This document shows positions 54,456-63,948 of a stretch of 64,000 nucleotides of DNA, piece by piece; the stretch's first letter is position 1, and the number at the start of each line of letters is the position of its first letter. The stretch covers positions 124,001-188,000 of the forward strand of contig CANJLQ010000001.1 of NCBI GenBank assembly GCA_947475735.1, written 5' to 3'. This DNA comes from Caulobacteraceae bacterium (lineage in GTDB: Bacteria > Pseudomonadota > Alphaproteobacteria > Caulobacterales > Caulobacteraceae). Both the position numbers and the translations under genes were made by a program. A model generated the notes under the pieces. It worked only from the letters and a program-made list of their open reading frames with translations. It did no database searches and was not told the DNA's origin.

Positions 54456-55970
54456 CTAGGGCTGAACGCGTCTGTAGAACGCCTCGATCAAATCCAGGCG
54501 TTGATCGTGCGGGACCGGCCGCACGACCGGCCCGTCGTTGCCGAACTCCATCAGCTGCTCCTGTCGGCCGAAGTCCGGCCACGCCGGACGTCGCGACCCA
54601 TTGGGATCGCCTGTGGCCGCGAACCTGGTCCAGTAGTCGGCGATCAGGGTCGCGGCGCGCTGGTCGCGCTCGCCCATCGGCCGTCCCACGGTATGCAGAT
54701 TGTCGAAGACGTAAGGGCGCTCCGAGGCGTGGGTCGCGCCCCCGCTCGGCTCCGGATTCGAAGCGGCGACCACGTCGAACCGGTACAGGAAGGTCGGGTG
54801 TCCGGCCCGGGCATGAAGTCTGGCGAGATGGCGCGCGGGCTCATTGAAGACCAGGTCGCTGACGATCGACGCATCGTAGCCGTCTTGCCCCTCGTAGGCC
54901 GAGACCAGGGCATCGCGTTCCGCGCCGGTCAGGGAATCGTCGATCCTGCCGTAGGCCCCGGCGTCCGACGGGCGGATCCACCAGAACTCGGCGCTGTTGG
55001 TGCCCAAGATCAACGGCACTTCAGCCTGGCGGCCGGCCGCGAAGGCCTCCACCACGTCCTCCGGCACGACCGCGCCGTCGACGATCAGATTGTCGGAGTA
55101 GAAGGCCGGCTGCGGCGTCAGCAGTCTTTCAGGTGCCAGGGCTCGCAGCTGGTCGGCGGTCGGATCTTCGAGACCGATTCCCCGCGCGAAGACCTGACCC
55201 AGGCTCTGGGCCGACGGCCGCCCCGGCCGGTCGTCTGACAGCAAGGCCGAGCGTTGCCGTCCCAGGCCCGACTGCACGACCGCCCGGTGGAACAGGCCCC
55301 GCGCCGAGGGGGCCACCATCAGCTGCAGGACCGCCGCGCCTCCGGCCGACTCACCGAAGATCGTGACCCCATCCGGATCGCCCCCGAACGTGGCGATGTT
55401 GTCCCGCACCCACTCGAGCGCGGCGATCTGGTCCATCACGCCATAGTTTCCGGCCGGCGCGCCGCTCGGCCGCTCCGCCGCCAGCGCGGGATGATCGAAA
55501 AAGCCCAGCCTGCCGAGCCGATAGTTGATGGTGACGACCACGACCCCGCGTCTCGCCAGGTTCGAACCGTCATACAGCGCCGCCGTGCCCGAGCCGTTGT
55601 TGTATCCGCCGCCGTGAATCCAGAGCATGACCGGCAGGCGCTCGGCCCCCTCCGGAGCCCAGACGTTGAGCGTCAGGCAATCCTCGCTCATCGGCAGAGG
55701 ACCGACGCCCGGGTCGCCGTTGGCGGGCGGCTGTATGCAGATCGGGCCCGGTGCCGTCGCATCCCGAAGTCCTGGCCAGGTCGGTGCGGGGTGTGGCGGC
55801 CGCCATCTCAGCGGACCGACCGGCGCGGCGGCGTATGGGATGTTCGCGAACGACTTCACTCCGTCCTGGCTGCGCCCCGCCAGTCGGCCTTGCTGGACAA
55901 CGAGCTCGGGCGACTGGGGGCCAGACGGGATCAGGAGAGACAGGGCGACGACCAAGGTTGCGAACGACAT
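54456..55970 (-). CDS. Type B carboxylesterase
   Basis: The 504-residue secreted serine hydrolase has a signal segment (SFATLVVALSLLIPSG), EDCLTLNVWAPEG, the oxyanion-hole HGGG (~119-122), nucleophile Ser208 in FGESAGGAA, and a later acidic residue and His (GATHASERPYVF) to complete the triad. It should cleave carboxylic esters in the periplasm or outside. ATG at 55970 follows AGGATCGAGC; a longer frame to 56003 is less likely. It lies upstream of, and in the same direction as, the LacI-led locus, but the operator-bearing gap argues for separate control. A role in deacylating the glycan is speculative. Confidence 0.9.
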   Translation of the reverse strand: MSFATLVVALSLLIPSGPQSPELVVQQGRLAGRSQDGVKSFANIPYAAAPVGPLRWRPPHPAPTWPGLRDATAPGPICIQPPANGDPGVGPLPMSEDCLTLNVWAPEGAERLPVMLWIHGGGYNNGSGTAALYDGSNLARRGVVVVTINYRLGRLGFFDHPALAAERPSGAPAGNYGVMDQIAALEWVRDNIATFGGDPDGVTIFGESAGGAAVLQLMVAPSARGLFHRAVVQSGLGRQRSALLSDDRPGRPSAQSLGQVFARGIGLEDPTADQLRALAPERLLTPQPAFYSDNLIVDGAVVPEDVVEAFAAGRQAEVPLILGTNSAEFWWIRPSDAGAYGRIDDSLTGAERDALVSAYEGQDGYDASIVSDLVFNEPARHLARLHARAGHPTFLYRFDVVAASNPEPSGGATHASERPYVFDNLHTVGRPMGERDQRAATLIADYWTRFAATGDPNGSRRPAWPDFGRQEQLMEFGNDGPVVRPVPHDQRLDLIEAFYRRVQP

Positions 55971-56092
55971 GCTCGATCCTAACCCTCCGCTGAGGCACAG
56001 CAATGGCGGGGGGCGTCTGGCGGACGACCGTTTTCTGGATTACGGCTCTGATACGGCCCCTGGCTGAAGCGGCTGCGGACGGAGAGTTCTCG

Positions 56093-56470
56093 ATGACGAC
56101 AGGGTTGGAGGGGCGACGCGTCCTGATCGTCGAGGACGAAGCGCTGGTCGCCATGCTGCTTGAAACCATGATCGAGGACATGGGCTGCCACCCGGTCGGC
56201 CCGGTCGCCTCGGTCGCTGAGGCCCTGGACATCGTGGCCAAGGACGGAGCCCTCGATGTGGCGTTGCTGGACGTCAATGTGGCCGGGCGCGAGGTCTTTC
56301 CGGTGGCCGACGCGCTGAAGGCCAAGAGCGTGCCGTTCGTCTTCTCGACCGGATACGGTGAAGGTGGACTGGCCGATGCCTGGCGGGGGCACCCGACGGT
56401 GCAGAAGCCCTTCACCGAAGCCGCGATCCGCGACGCCTTGCGCCGCTCGCTCGGCGTCAGCCTCGTCTGA
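56093..56470 (+). CDS. Single-domain response regulator
   Basis: The 125-residue protein is a lone receiver domain: acidic pair in RRVLIVEDEALVAML, phospho-acceptor Asp in DVALLDVNVAG, Thr/Ser switch in FSTGYGEGG and Lys in VQKPF. No output domain follows. Such proteins act by protein contact or as phosphate relays/sinks, common in Caulobacterales. ATG at 56093 follows a GGAGAG ribosome-binding site. It diverges from the esterase and overlaps the convergent oxidoreductase by 14 nt. No kinase is adjacent. Confidence 0.92.
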   Translation: MTTGLEGRRVLIVEDEALVAMLLETMIEDMGCHPVGPVASVAEALDIVAKDGALDVALLDVNVAGREVFPVADALKAKSVPFVFSTGYGEGGLADAWRGHPTVQKPFTEAAIRDALRRSLGVSLV

Positions 56471-58058
56471 GGCGTTTCAACACAACGCGCGCCGCATTGT
56501 GCCCGGGTGCCCCCGTGACCCCGCCGCCGGGATGCGCGCCCGATCCGCACAGATAGAGACCCGGCACCGGCATCCGATAGTCGGCGTGGCCCAGCACAGG
56601 TCGGGCGCTGAACAGCTGATCCAGCGTCAGACGCCCGTGGAAGATGTCGCCGCCGACCAAGGCGAACCGGCGCTCCAGATCCGTCGGCGTCAAAGCCATG
56701 CGACCCACCACCGACGCCTTGAAGCCGGGCGCCCAGCGATCGACCGTGTCGATCATCAGATCGGCGACCGACTCGCGATGGTCATCCCAGTTGCGTCCGT
56801 CCGGGAGTGTCGGCGCGACGTGCTGGCAGAACAGGCTGGCGACGTGGGCCCCCGGCGGCGCCAGACTGTCGTCCAGGGTCGAGGGGATCAGCATCTCGAT
56901 GATTGGCCGCGACGACCATCCGTTCAGCCTGGCCTCGGCATGGGCCCGGTCCATGTAGTCCAGGCTGGGGGCCAGGATGATCCCCGCCGTCAGATGATCC
57001 CCCGCCTCGGGCCTCGCCTCGAACCGAGGCGCTTCGGACAAGGCCACGTTCATTCGGAAGGTGCCTGAACCCGAGGCATAGCGGCTCATCCGCTCGGTGA
57101 AGTCGGGCGGCACGATCGCCGGATCGACCAGGCGGTCGAACAGCAGGCGGGGATGAACGTTCCCCACCACCGCCCGGGCTCTGATCACGTCACCGCCGAC
57201 GGTGGCCACCCCGACTGCCCTGCCCCGCTCGGTGACGACCTCCGTGACCTCGGCTCCGGTGCGAATGTCGATACCGAGTTCGCGGCACGCCGCCGCCATG
57301 GCCTGGGTGATCGCTCCCATGCCGCCGATCGCGTGGCCCCAGGCCCCGCGCTTGCCGTTCACTTCTCCAAACACATGGTGCAGCAGCACATAGGCCGAGC
57401 CGGGGGTGTAGGGACTGGCATAGTTGCCCACGACGCTGTCGAACCCGAACAGCGCCTTGATCGGATCGCTCTCGAACCATCCGTCCAGCCAGTCCCCGGC
57501 CGACTTGGTGAACAGGTCCAGCACATCGCGTCGGCCTGTCAGATCCAGCCCTCCCAGGCGCCGCGCCACCGACGCCGATGACAACAGCTCCGGCAAAGCC
57601 TCGCGCCATCCGCCCTCGGGCAAATTCGGAGGGGTTTCCAGAACCAGCGCCCTCAGCACATCCGCCACGGCCTCGAGACGCCGCTCGTATTCCGGCAGGC
57701 GCTCCGCGTCCCGGGCGGAGAAGGTCGCCACCGAGGCGGCTGTCCGTCCCTCCCCCGCCTCGAGGGCCCGGCCGTCGGGCAGGGGCAGGAAATTCGACAT
57801 GCGACGCTCGACGATCTTCAGCCCACGCCGCGCCAGGTCCATGTCGGCGATCACCCTCGGGTTCAGCAGACTGACGGTGTAGCTGGCGGTCGAGTTGCGA
57901 AAGCCCGGATGGAAGGTCTCGGTGACCGCCGCACCTCCGACGACGTCGCGCCGCTCCAGAACGACGACCTTCAGCCCGGCCCGCGCCAGATAGAAGGCGC
58001 ACACCAGGCCGTTGTGCCCGCCGCCGATGATGACGATGTCAGTGTCCGTGCGCGCCAT
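56457..58058 (-). CDS. FAD-dependent oxidoreductase, phytoene-desaturase-like (PYROXD2/COG1233)
   Basis: The 533-residue flavoprotein starts with a Rossmann FAD motif IVIIGGGHNGLVCAFYLARAGLKVVVLERRDVVGG and ends with the CrtI-type C-terminal signature LYLCGSGAHPGGGVTGAPGHNAARVVL. It belongs to the PYROXD2-like branch of the amine-oxidase/phytoene-desaturase superfamily, whose substrates are mostly unknown, and is not CrtI itself. Although carotenoid genes lie 4 kb away, the intervening restriction enzyme makes a pathway link doubtful. ATG at 58058. Confidence 0.85.
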   Translation of the reverse strand: MARTDTDIVIIGGGHNGLVCAFYLARAGLKVVVLERRDVVGGAAVTETFHPGFRNSTASYTVSLLNPRVIADMDLARRGLKIVERRMSNFLPLPDGRALEAGEGRTAASVATFSARDAERLPEYERRLEAVADVLRALVLETPPNLPEGGWREALPELLSSASVARRLGGLDLTGRRDVLDLFTKSAGDWLDGWFESDPIKALFGFDSVVGNYASPYTPGSAYVLLHHVFGEVNGKRGAWGHAIGGMGAITQAMAAACRELGIDIRTGAEVTEVVTERGRAVGVATVGGDVIRARAVVGNVHPRLLFDRLVDPAIVPPDFTERMSRYASGSGTFRMNVALSEAPRFEARPEAGDHLTAGIILAPSLDYMDRAHAEARLNGWSSRPIIEMLIPSTLDDSLAPPGAHVASLFCQHVAPTLPDGRNWDDHRESVADLMIDTVDRWAPGFKASVVGRMALTPTDLERRFALVGGDIFHGRLTLDQLFSARPVLGHADYRMPVPGLYLCGSGAHPGGGVTGAPGHNAARVVLKRLRRG

Positions 58059-58115
58059 TCGACCTCCCATGCGGCCTTAGCATGAGCGACCGAGGGCGGG
58101 TCCAGCGTCATCGCC

Positions 58116-61100
58116 CTAGCGTGGGGCGAACCAGCCGCCGTCCGTCCGCTGCACCGACCCGGCGACAGCCAGGATCGACAGGGTCTCGGCAACCCGGGCT
58201 TCGGCCTGGCGCCCTGCGCGCCGCGAGAACCGACCCAGCAGCGCCCGCGAGCTCAGGGGTCGCCCGGCCCCTCTCAGCGACGACAGGATGGCGGCCGCCA
58301 GAGGGGCACCCTTTCTCGGCAGTTCGGGCAGGTCGACCGGAGCGGTGAACGTCGCCTCGATCTGATGAGCCGGAGCCGCAGAGGCGTGCCTGACCTGGTA
58401 AGCGGGCCGCAGGTATCTCACCAATCCGGACGCCTCCTCGGCCGCCCTCGACGCGTTCAGCTCCCGCAGACGGGAGACCAAGACGTCCGGCCCGGGTCGG
58501 TCGGGCCAACCGTATGCCGCCTCCACCCTGTCGTTCAGACGCTCCTGAAGATGGCACAAAAGGCCGACACAGGCCGTGTCGCGAAGCCGGTGCCTCGACG
58601 GCTCGCCCCCTTTGCCACCGCCCTGCGTCATCAGGTTATAGAGCGTCGTCATGGTCAGGTCGGGATCGCTGCGCAGCGCCCGATCGCGCGCCTCTTCCAG
58701 CTCTTCGGCCAGCGCCCCGATCTCGGCCCGGGCCGACGGGTCCAGATCGGGAAACGGAAAGGCATCGAAGCAGGCGCTCTTCACATAGACGGCGTCGCCG
58801 TCGTACGCGCCGATCCGCCCGCAGTGGGCTCGGAACCACGCCATGTGCGGGCGCGACGAGAGAACACCGAGCACGGCGGGGTCATCGCTGGCGATCACGA
58901 TGAGCTTGTTGTCGGCCAGGATCTCGGCGTCGAGGAAGCGGAACCAGCGATGCTTGGCCGTCTCGATCGTGACGATGTAGCGCGGCAGGCCGGCCAGGGC
59001 GGCGCGAAGGTCTCGACGCGGCTCCCCGAACTGCCACCAGCGTTCGCGATAGGCTCGGCGTCCATTCCGGTCCCGCGACGCCTTCACCGTGGTCAGCAGA
59101 TGATCGTAGAACCCCGGATGCAGCCTTCGTGCCTCGGTCTCGTCCAGGTCATGGAGATCGATGGCCAGTAGACCTCTGGCCCGATCCGCCAGATCCCGAC
59201 CGTTGCGATACGGACGAGCCGGACTGACGACCCCGGGAGCGGAATGCTGGCCCAGAGCCTCGGCGTGGTCCGGCGTCACCGCGAATCCGGCCCCCATCAG
59301 CTGCACCCCACGCCCGCACAGGCCCGCGTTCGCGCGCAGAGACACCGATGCCGGGCCGGTCACCAGAGCCAGATTGGCTCCGATGTCCCCGATACTCTCG
59401 CGAAAGACGATCCGAGGGACGTCGCTGTCGAGGTCCGCTTCCTCGATAACTTCCGCCAGACACCCCTGACCGTTGGGCTCCCCGGCCTCAACGACCGTCA
59501 TGGCGATGCGAACCGCCGCCCGGTCTGGGCCCTTGATCCACGCATGGTCCGGGACCGCGAACACCAGCCGGACAGGACGCGGAGCGGTCAGCCGCTCCTC
59601 GATCACACGCCGGGAAAAGGTCTGGGTCACCGAGCTCGTGGTGATGAAGCCGAAACGGCGAAGACGCGATCCCGGGCACGTCAGGATCTCCGCCGCCCGA
59701 TCCCACCAGACCGTCACCAGATCGGCGGAACGGTGGCGCCCCTGCCGGATCGCCCACAGCGCGTCGACATAGCCGTCGCCGAGATGCCGTCGCATATCCT
59801 TGGCCCCCATGAACGGCGGATTGCCGACGATGAAGTCGGCCTCGGGCCAAGGGGTGGAGCGGGGGTTGATGTAGCGCTGGACCTCGACCGCCTCGTCGAA
59901 CAGTCGATCCGGCCCCAGACGATCGGCATGACGGAGCGTGGTCACCACCCGGCCCCCAGCATCCCGCGCCAGGTCGACCGCGTCGCACGACAGGATGGCG
60001 TCGCCCAGCTGGATCGAACCGGCGTCGCGCAGGATCGGCTCGCTGGGCTTGGCGTCTCCGAACGTCCTGAAATGCCACTGCAGATGCCCGATCCACAGCA
60101 CCATCTGCGCGATCCAGGCGGCGTAGCGGTTCTGCTCCAGCCCCAGGAACTGCTCGGGCGCGACGGCATGGCGCGGGAGTTCCAGCAGGCCCTGCGCGTC
60201 GCCCAGTTCGTTCAGGACGCTCAGCACCTCGCTCTCGAGCGTCTTCAGCAGGTGCATGGCGACATAGAGGAAGTTTCCGGTCCCGCAGGCCGGATCCAGG
60301 ATCTTGAGCGCGCACAGGTCCGCATGGAACGTCCGCACCAGCGTCTGCGCCTCGGCGGATCGGCCGTCCTGGTGCAGACCGATCGCCAGCCCTTCGATCG
60401 CCTCCCAGTCGTCCCTCAGCGGCTTGAGCACTGGTCCGACCAGCCGTTCGACGAAGGCGCGCGGGGTGTAGTGGGCACCCTGGCGGCTGCGCTCTCGCGG
60501 ATCCAGCGCCTGTTCCAGCAGGGCGCCAAAGATCGCCGGCTCGACCGAGGCCCAGTCCGCCTGGGCGGCAGCGATCAAGGCCTCCAACTCCGGCTCGGTT
60601 ATCGGAATGGGCGCCACTTCGCGGAACAGTCCGCCGTTGAAGCGGCGCAGGTCCTGGTGCGCCGCCGGGCAATGTCCCCCGCTGTCCATATGACGGAAAT
60701 ACTCGCTGGCGGCGGTGTGGAAATGCCTGGCCTGACCTCGATACGACTTCAGAAACGCGAGAAAGCCGCGGCTTTCGATCAGGCCCACGCTGTCGGCGAA
60801 CATGGCGAAGATGCACTGCATCATGAACAGGGCGGTGCGATTGGCGTGGGCGGCCCGGTCGACGTCGCCGACCGGCCGGTCAGCGACGCACGGAACCCGC
60901 TCGCCGATCGAGCGAACCAGCCATCCCAGACGCTCGGCGATATCTGTCGTCACGGCGGCGACGCGGGCCGCGGGGTCCAGGCTCATGGGATCGTTCCAGA
61001 CCGCCGCCAGCATGCGGCGAACCTCCGGATCGACCAGCTGTTCCAGCGTGATCCGCTGTCTGGCCCGGTCGGGAAACGGACTGTAGACCTTCCCCTGACG

Positions 61101-61532
61101 ATCGAAGTCCGACCACAACTCGATCGACTTGCCGACATCGACGACGATCAGGAACGGCGGCCATTCGTCCAGGGCCTTGGCGTATTCCGCCGCCTGGCGC
61201 TTGGCGGCCCGCATCAGACGGTCGACCCGATCGCCGTTGGGCGTCGACCCCTTGGTCAGCGGCCCCTTGGTCAGCGGCCCCTTCGTGGATTGCTTGGCCT
61301 CCAGGACGAAACACCCGCGTCGGTAGCAGTCGACGTAGCCGACATGAGACCCGCCGTCATCGTGCCGGAACCGGACAGGGCGCTCGAAGCAGTAATCCAG
61401 GTCGCCAGCGCGTTCACCATCCGGAGCACTGACGGTCAGCAACTCGCACAACTGGCTGATGTAGGTTTGATAGTGGGCGCGTTCGCTGATCGGCCGGGCC
61501 TTCCACCGCTCGACGAAGGTCGCTGCGTCCAT
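58116..61532 (-). CDS. Single-chain restriction-modification enzyme (MmeI-like, Type IIG/IIL)
   Basis: The 1138-residue protein combines an N-terminal PD-(D/E)xK nuclease-like motif (Asp68, then Glu78-Ala-Lys80 in CFVLEAKQ), a helical spacer (NRTALFMMQCIFAMFADSVGLI), a gamma-class adenine methyltransferase with motif I DPACGTGNFLY (~413-423) and NPPF (571-574), a TRD-like region and a C-terminal winged-helix-like tail. One chain would both methylate and cut. MmeI itself has 919 residues, so this one is long. A 15-bp tandem repeat near the start encodes repeated TKGPL. A TTGACG (minus strand, 61585-61590) might be its -35. Confidence 0.85.
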   Translation of the reverse strand: MDAATFVERWKARPISERAHYQTYISQLCELLTVSAPDGERAGDLDYCFERPVRFRHDDGGSHVGYVDCYRRGCFVLEAKQSTKGPLTKGPLTKGSTPNGDRVDRLMRAAKRQAAEYAKALDEWPPFLIVVDVGKSIELWSDFDRQGKVYSPFPDRARQRITLEQLVDPEVRRMLAAVWNDPMSLDPAARVAAVTTDIAERLGWLVRSIGERVPCVADRPVGDVDRAAHANRTALFMMQCIFAMFADSVGLIESRGFLAFLKSYRGQARHFHTAASEYFRHMDSGGHCPAAHQDLRRFNGGLFREVAPIPITEPELEALIAAAQADWASVEPAIFGALLEQALDPRERSRQGAHYTPRAFVERLVGPVLKPLRDDWEAIEGLAIGLHQDGRSAEAQTLVRTFHADLCALKILDPACGTGNFLYVAMHLLKTLESEVLSVLNELGDAQGLLELPRHAVAPEQFLGLEQNRYAAWIAQMVLWIGHLQWHFRTFGDAKPSEPILRDAGSIQLGDAILSCDAVDLARDAGGRVVTTLRHADRLGPDRLFDEAVEVQRYINPRSTPWPEADFIVGNPPFMGAKDMRRHLGDGYVDALWAIRQGRHRSADLVTVWWDRAAEILTCPGSRLRRFGFITTSSVTQTFSRRVIEERLTAPRPVRLVFAVPDHAWIKGPDRAAVRIAMTVVEAGEPNGQGCLAEVIEEADLDSDVPRIVFRESIGDIGANLALVTGPASVSLRANAGLCGRGVQLMGAGFAVTPDHAEALGQHSAPGVVSPARPYRNGRDLADRARGLLAIDLHDLDETEARRLHPGFYDHLLTTVKASRDRNGRRAYRERWWQFGEPRRDLRAALAGLPRYIVTIETAKHRWFRFLDAEILADNKLIVIASDDPAVLGVLSSRPHMAWFRAHCGRIGAYDGDAVYVKSACFDAFPFPDLDPSARAEIGALAEELEEARDRALRSDPDLTMTTLYNLMTQGGGKGGEPSRHRLRDTACVGLLCHLQERLNDRVEAAYGWPDRPGPDVLVSRLRELNASRAAEEASGLVRYLRPAYQVRHASAAPAHQIEATFTAPVDLPELPRKGAPLAAAILSSLRGAGRPLSSRALLGRFSRRAGRQAEARVAETLSILAVAGSVQRTDGGWFAPR
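61248..61288 (-). repeat. 15-bp in-frame tandem repeat within the restriction-modification gene
   Basis: CCCCTTGGTCAGCGG is present at 61248-61262 and 61263-61277, with a partial third unit from 61278. It encodes TKGPL repeats just after the putative nuclease EAK motif. Because the unit is 15 bp, changes in copy number alter length but not frame. Confidence 0.9.
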
Positions 61533-61613
61533 GATCGATCCTGCAGAAGCTAGATCAACCTTAGGTGTTACAGTTTCTCTGGATCGTCAACCATAACGAG
61601 CGCAAAACGCACC

Positions 61614-62639
61614 TCAGGGTTGCAATGGTGCTCGTCGCAAAGCTGCGAGGTTCGGCGAGCCGGTGCAGAAGCACACCGTGCGCAGTTGCCGGGTCGCAGC
61701 CTCGAAATGCGCGACCACGGCCTCGCTGGAGATCGTCGCGGCTCTCAACACGCTGGCCGCCTGTCCGACCAGATCCGCGCCCAGCCGGATCGCCTTGGCG
61801 GCGTCCACGCCGTCCCGCACCCCGCCCGACCCGATCAGCACAGCGCCCGGACAGGCCTGCCGCACATCGACGATGGCCTGGGCCGTCGGCACGCCCCAGT
61901 CGGCGAAGGCCAGAGCGTGGGCCTTGTCGGTCGCATCGGTGGCGCGTTCCCCCTCGATCAGGCCCCAGTTGGCGCCGCCAGCCCCCGCGACGTCGATCGC
62001 GGCGACGCCCATGTCGAGAAGCCGACGCGCGGTCGAGGCCGATATTCCGGCCCCTGTCTCCTTGACCACGACCGGCGCGTCCAGCTTGCGGACCAGGGCC
62101 TCCAGCGCCGCGCCCACGCCCCACCAGTCGCGATCGCCCTCCGGCTGACAGGCCTCCTGCAGCGGATTGAGGTGTACGATCAGAGCGTCGGCCCCGATCA
62201 TCTCCATGACACGCCGCGCCTCGTCCGTGCCAAAGCCGCGAGTCAGCTGTGCCGCGCCGATGTTGGCCAGGATCGGCGTGTCGGGCGCGCGGTCCCTCAA
62301 CGAGGCGTTCAAGCCGCCCCCTGCCCCACTCTCCAGCGCGCCACGTTGCGATCCTACGGCCAGGGCGATGCCCAGCGTCTGGGCCGCCTCGGCCAGATTC
62401 GCGTTGATGGCCTCGGCGCGGGCGGGACCGCCGGTCATGGAACTGATCAGGAAGGGCGCCCTCAGCCGCCGCCCCAAGAAATCGACGCCCAGGTCGATCT
62501 TGGCGTGGTCCAGGTCCGGCAGCGCCTCGTGAACGAAACGAACGGCGTCAAACCCGGCGTCCCGCGCATGCCGTCCGCCGCCCGCCAGAACAACGTCCAG
62601 GTGCTGGTCCTTGCGGTCTCGGATGACGTCGTCGCTCAT
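61614..62639 (-). CDS. fni: Type 2 isopentenyl-diphosphate delta-isomerase
   Basis: The 341-residue FMN- and NAD(P)H-dependent enzyme interconverts IPP and DMAPP, supplying precursors for carotenoids. Motifs are [10 protein letters not shown] at the N-terminus, [25 protein letters not shown], the VGSQRGAL segment, [17 protein letters not shown] with acidic Mg-binding residues, [11 protein letters not shown], and [23 protein letters not shown] for FMN phosphate. It diverges from crtZ with 65 nt between starts, allowing shared control with the carotenoid genes. Confidence 0.95.
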   Translation of the reverse strand: MSDDVIRDRKDQHLDVVLAGGGRHARDAGFDAVRFVHEALPDLDHAKIDLGVDFLGRRLRAPFLISSMTGGPARAEAINANLAEAAQTLGIALAVGSQRGALESGAGGGLNASLRDRAPDTPILANIGAAQLTRGFGTDEARRVMEMIGADALIVHLNPLQEACQPEGDRDWWGVGAALEALVRKLDAPVVVKETGAGISASTARRLLDMGVAAIDVAGAGGANWGLIEGERATDATDKAHALAFADWGVPTAQAIVDVRQACPGAVLIGSGGVRDGVDAAKAIRLGADLVGQAASVLRAATISSEAVVAHFEAATRQLRTVCFCTGSPNLAALRRAPLQP

Positions 62640-62704
62640 GCGTCCCTGCTTAGCGACGCCCGGTCGCGGTTGGAACTGTCCGCGACGCGGCGTAGGGTCC
62701 GCGC

Positions 62705-63208
62705 ATGACGCTTCTGTGGTTCACCCTGCTGACGCTGGCGGTCTTCTTCCTGATGGAAGGGGTGGCCTGGACCACGCATCGCTACATCATGCACGGGCCC
62801 CTCGGCTGGGCCTGGCACCGCGATCACCACGAGCCGCACGACAAGACCTTCGAGGTCAACGACCTGTACGGCGTGGTCGGAGCCATCACCGGCACCGGCC
62901 TTTTCGTCGTTGCCTGGCTGACGGACCTCTGGTGGGTCCGCGCCATCGCCCTGGGCGTGACCCTGTACGGCGTCGTCTATGCCTTCGTGCACGACGGCCT
63001 GGTGCACCAGAGATGGCCCTTCCACTGGATGCCGAAGAACGGCTACGCCCGCCGCCTGGTCCAGGCGCACAAGCTGCATCATGCGGTCCAGACGCGGGAC
63101 GGGGCCGTCTCCTTCGGCTTCGTCTTCGCGCCCAATCCCCAGCGACTGAGCGCCATCCTCAAGGCGCGCCGGGCCGAGCGCGCCACCGCGGACATCCCGG
63201 CCGAGTGA
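62705..63208 (+). CDS. crtZ: Beta-carotene hydroxylase CrtZ
   Basis: The 167-residue di-iron membrane enzyme adds the 3-hydroxyl to beta-ionone rings. All His clusters are visible: H25RYIMH30, H38RDHH, H96DGLVH101 and H122KLHH126, between hydrophobic segments. The protein is colinear with known bacterial CrtZ. Its TGA overlaps the GTG of crtW, so hydroxylase and ketolase are translationally coupled, consistent with making hydroxylated ketocarotenoids such as astaxanthin-type pigments. Confidence 0.96.
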   Translation: MTLLWFTLLTLAVFFLMEGVAWTTHRYIMHGPLGWAWHRDHHEPHDKTFEVNDLYGVVGAITGTGLFVVAWLTDLWWVRAIALGVTLYGVVYAFVHDGLVHQRWPFHWMPKNGYARRLVQAHKLHHAVQTRDGAVSFGFVFAPNPQRLSAILKARRAERATADIPAE

Positions 63209-63948
63209 CGCGGGCCCGCCAGACCACCATCGGACTGACCCTCGCGGCCCTGATCGTGACCGGCTGGGCGGCGCTTCACGTCTGGGGGGTGTTCTTCCAG
63301 CCGCTAGGCGGCCCGGCCCTGGTCGCCGTACCCCTCCTCATTCTGACGCAGAGCTGGCTTGGAGCCGGCATGTTCATCGTGGCCCACGACGCCATGCACG
63401 GCTCTCTCGCCCCCGGTTGGCCCCGTGTGAACGCGGTGGTCGGCCAGATCTGCGTCGGGGCCTATGCCGCCTTCTCGTATCGCAAGCTGAACGTCTGCCA
63501 TCACCAGCACCACCGCGCACCCGGCACCGCCGACGACCCGGACTTCCATGCGGAGCGCCCGGAGGCCTTCCTTCCGTGGTTCTACGGCTTCTTCACCCGC
63601 TACTTCGGCTGGCGCGAGTTCGCCATCGTGACTGCCGTGCTTATCGCCTATCTGCTGCTCGGGGCCTCGGTCGCCAATCTGGTCCTGTTCTGGGCCCTGC
63701 CGGCAGTGCTCAGCGCGCTCCAGCTGTTCGTGTTCGGGACATGGCTGCCGCATCGACACACGACCGGCGAAGGGTTCGCCGACCACCATCACGCCCGAAC
63801 TCTGCCGATGCCCTGGATCGCGTCACTGCTGACCTGCTTTCACTTCGGCATGCACCACGAGCATCACCTCACCCCGTCGGCCCCGTGGTGGAGATTGCCC
63901 GCCGTTCGTCGCGAGACCCTCAGACGCGGGTCCACAGCGCGGGCCTGA
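63205..63948 (+). CDS. crtW: Beta-carotene ketolase CrtW
   Basis: The 247-residue membrane fatty-acid-desaturase-fold enzyme introduces the 4-keto group on beta-ionone rings. His clusters are H61DAMH65, H99HQHH103 and the C-terminal HFGMHHEHH (213-221), within TM segments LALHVWGVFF-like and VLIAYLLLGASVANLVLFW. The GTG at 63205 overlaps the crtZ stop by 4 nt. It converges with the partial gene at the window end, overlapping by 29 nt. Confidence 0.95.
   Translation: MTRARQTTIGLTLAALIVTGWAALHVWGVFFQPLGGPALVAVPLLILTQSWLGAGMFIVAHDAMHGSLAPGWPRVNAVVGQICVGAYAAFSYRKLNVCHHQHHRAPGTADDPDFHAERPEAFLPWFYGFFTRYFGWREFAIVTAVLIAYLLLGASVANLVLFWALPAVLSALQLFVFGTWLPHRHTTGEGFADHHHARTLPMPWIASLLTCFHFGMHHEHHLTPSAPWWRLPAVRRETLRRGSTARA

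Noticed and set aside
56457..58058. CrtI phytoene desaturase
   Set aside because: Sequence follows the PYROXD2-like branch rather than CrtI and it is separated from the crt genes by a restriction enzyme gene.
59244..61553. 769-codon plus-strand frame opposite the restriction-modification gene
   Set aside because: Shadow of the minus-strand gene, which has clear catalytic motifs.
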